Of a DNA stretch of 64,000 bases, positions 63,266-64,000 are shown one piece after another (position 1 is the first letter of the stretch; every line of letters begins with the position of its first letter). The DNA comes from Lewinella sp041392765 (lineage in GTDB: Bacteria; Bacteroidota; Bacteroidia; Chitinophagales; Saprospiraceae). Location of the stretch: the NCBI GenBank assembly GCA_041392765.1, contig JAWKLL010000017.1:1-64000 (forward strand). Reading direction: 5' to 3'. The translations under genes and the position numbers were made by a program. The notes under the pieces are model-generated. The model saw only the letters and a program-made list of their open reading frames with translations. It did not search any database and was not told the DNA's origin.

Positions 63266-64000
63266 ATGAATAAAATAATACTAATGGTAGCCGTGTTAGG
63301 CTCTTCAAATCTCTTTGCTCAAACGCAATCAGATAGTCTGTTGATTAAACAAATTCCAGCTATTCAAAAAAACATTGAAAAGCAAAAGGAAGAAATTGAA
63401 GGTTTAACATCAAAAGTAAATAGTCAACAAACGACTATAAACCAGCAACGAATTTCAATCAACGATTTGAACAGTAAAACCGTCACACTTGAAAATACGG
63501 TTGACAGTTTAAGTAGCCTTATCGAAACAAACCGAAGCAACATCAATACAATTGCAGACGATTTAGGCACTAAAATTCAAGAAACAGGACAACAAGCAGA
63601 GACCAGAATTTCTGAATTGGGTGGTGACGTTGAGAAAAACCGATTGTATTGGATTATTGCCACGTTAGTAACGTTACTTCTCGGTGCATTGATGTATTTG
63701 TTCTTGGGTAAGCGGATAAAGTCAAGTCAAACTGATGTAGAAACGCAAATCAGAAATACCAAAAAATCATTGGAAGAAGAAAGTCTAAAGCTTGATAACA
63801 AACTTATTGAAGTTCTTGAAACCCAATTGAAAGTTCAACAAGAAGAATCTAAAAGCCAACTAATTTCGACAAACGAAAAAGCAGACCATTCACTTGCGCT
63901 AAAAGTAGCTGATGAAATTGTAAGGATGCAAAAGAACATTTCAAGAATGGATGCAGATATAAAAGGTCTAAAACCATTGGAAAAGGGAATTGAGCGTATT
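63266..64000 (+). CDS. Exported coiled-coil membrane protein (partial, runs off the window)
   Basis: The frame opens at the ATG at 63266, 10 bp after the previous stop, and stays open to the window end (245 codons). The start NKIILMVAVLGSSNLFAQ is a signal peptide. Residues about 25-125 form a coiled coil (QKNIEKQKEEIEGLTSKVNS, then INQQRISINDLNSKTVTLEN), then one membrane helix (WIIATLVTLLLGALMYLFL) and a second coiled coil (TKKSLEEESLKLDNKLIEVL). The end is KGLKPLEKGIERI. The spacing and strand indicate an operon with the J-like gene. Function unknown. Confidence 0.8.
   Translation, partial: MNKIILMVAVLGSSNLFAQTQSDSLLIKQIPAIQKNIEKQKEEIEGLTSKVNSQQTTINQQRISINDLNSKTVTLENTVDSLSSLIETNRSNINTIADDLGTKIQETGQQAETRISELGGDVEKNRLYWIIATLVTLLLGALMYLFLGKRIKSSQTDVETQIRNTKKSLEEESLKLDNKLIEVLETQLKVQQEESKSQLISTNEKADHSLALKVADEIVRMQKNISRMDADIKGLKPLEKGIERI

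Noticed and set aside
1..64000. tRNA, rRNA, prophage, plasmid or integron features
   Set aside because: I looked for T-loop-like GTTCGA/GGTTC words, conserved rRNA blocks, integrases, capsid genes and replication genes and saw none that stand up.

Overview
The window looks like a piece of chromosome from a member of the Bacteroidota, most likely a Saprospiria/Lewinella-type organism (the finer placement is inference). The evidence is a complete type IX secretion/gliding core (gldK-gldL-gldM-gldN with a PorP/SprF protein), many outer-membrane barrels and OmpA proteins, Bacteroidota-specific families (DUF3098, DUF2147, YpdA-like reductase, ECF sigma plus membrane anti-sigma), and repeated Bacteroidota-type promoters with a TAnnTTTG -7 box. 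I see no rRNA, tRNA, CRISPR array, prophage or transposase gene.

Layout. 0-5.3 kb: a secreted CotH-like protein, a surface lipoprotein, an ECF sigma factor and a fused anti-sigma/beta-barrel protein. 5.6-12.2 kb: small secreted proteins, a TesB thioesterase, a NUDIX-family regulator divergent from a GH3 glycosidase lipoprotein, PhnA and a HAD phosphatase. 12.2-18.3 kb: the type IX secretion genes, all on the minus strand. 18.9-21.4 kb: metF, a pyridoxamine-oxidase-like protein and an NAD-dependent epimerase-like protein. 22-29 kb: a lipoprotein, an MsbA-like ABC exporter, accC-accB-efp and YpdA. 29.6-33.9 kb: an acetyltransferase, a candidate small RNA, a polyprenyl synthetase and a two-component locus with a predicted pseudo-histidine-kinase. 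34-38.3 kb: cysN-cysD-cysC (sulfate activation) and der. 38.5-47.4 kb: an OmpA/thrombospondin-3 protein, a membrane protein, SDR, TrmH-like methyltransferase, an HTH protein and three membrane-linked glycosyltransferases. 47.6-57.9 kb: lepA, an orphan anti-sigma factor, kdsA, OmpA-like protein, and the truB-uppP-DUF3098-ftsX cluster. 58-61.2 kb: a GT-C-like membrane protein and an ARPP-1 lipoprotein. 61.4-64 kb: a clearly more AT-rich locus with a J-domain-like/TPR-like membrane protein and a signal-peptide coiled-coil membrane protein that runs off the end.

Two window-wide themes stand out. First, many genes, including normally essential ones (accC, efp, kdsA, truB, ftsX), are broken by single-base indels, where checked mostly in short homopolymers. 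I read this as consensus sequencing error rather than decay and annotate each as one gene. Second, the spaces between genes are filled with several families of dispersed hairpin or inverted-repeat elements (called A to E here), some nested or joined to one another, plus low-complexity tracts. No mobilising gene is visible in the window.

The strongest unexplained items are a ~177-nt RNA with a perfect promoter and terminator at 30.1-30.3 kb, a structured promoter-driven non-coding stretch at 21.6 kb, the MITE-like families, the pseudo-kinase, and the AT-rich locus at the right edge.
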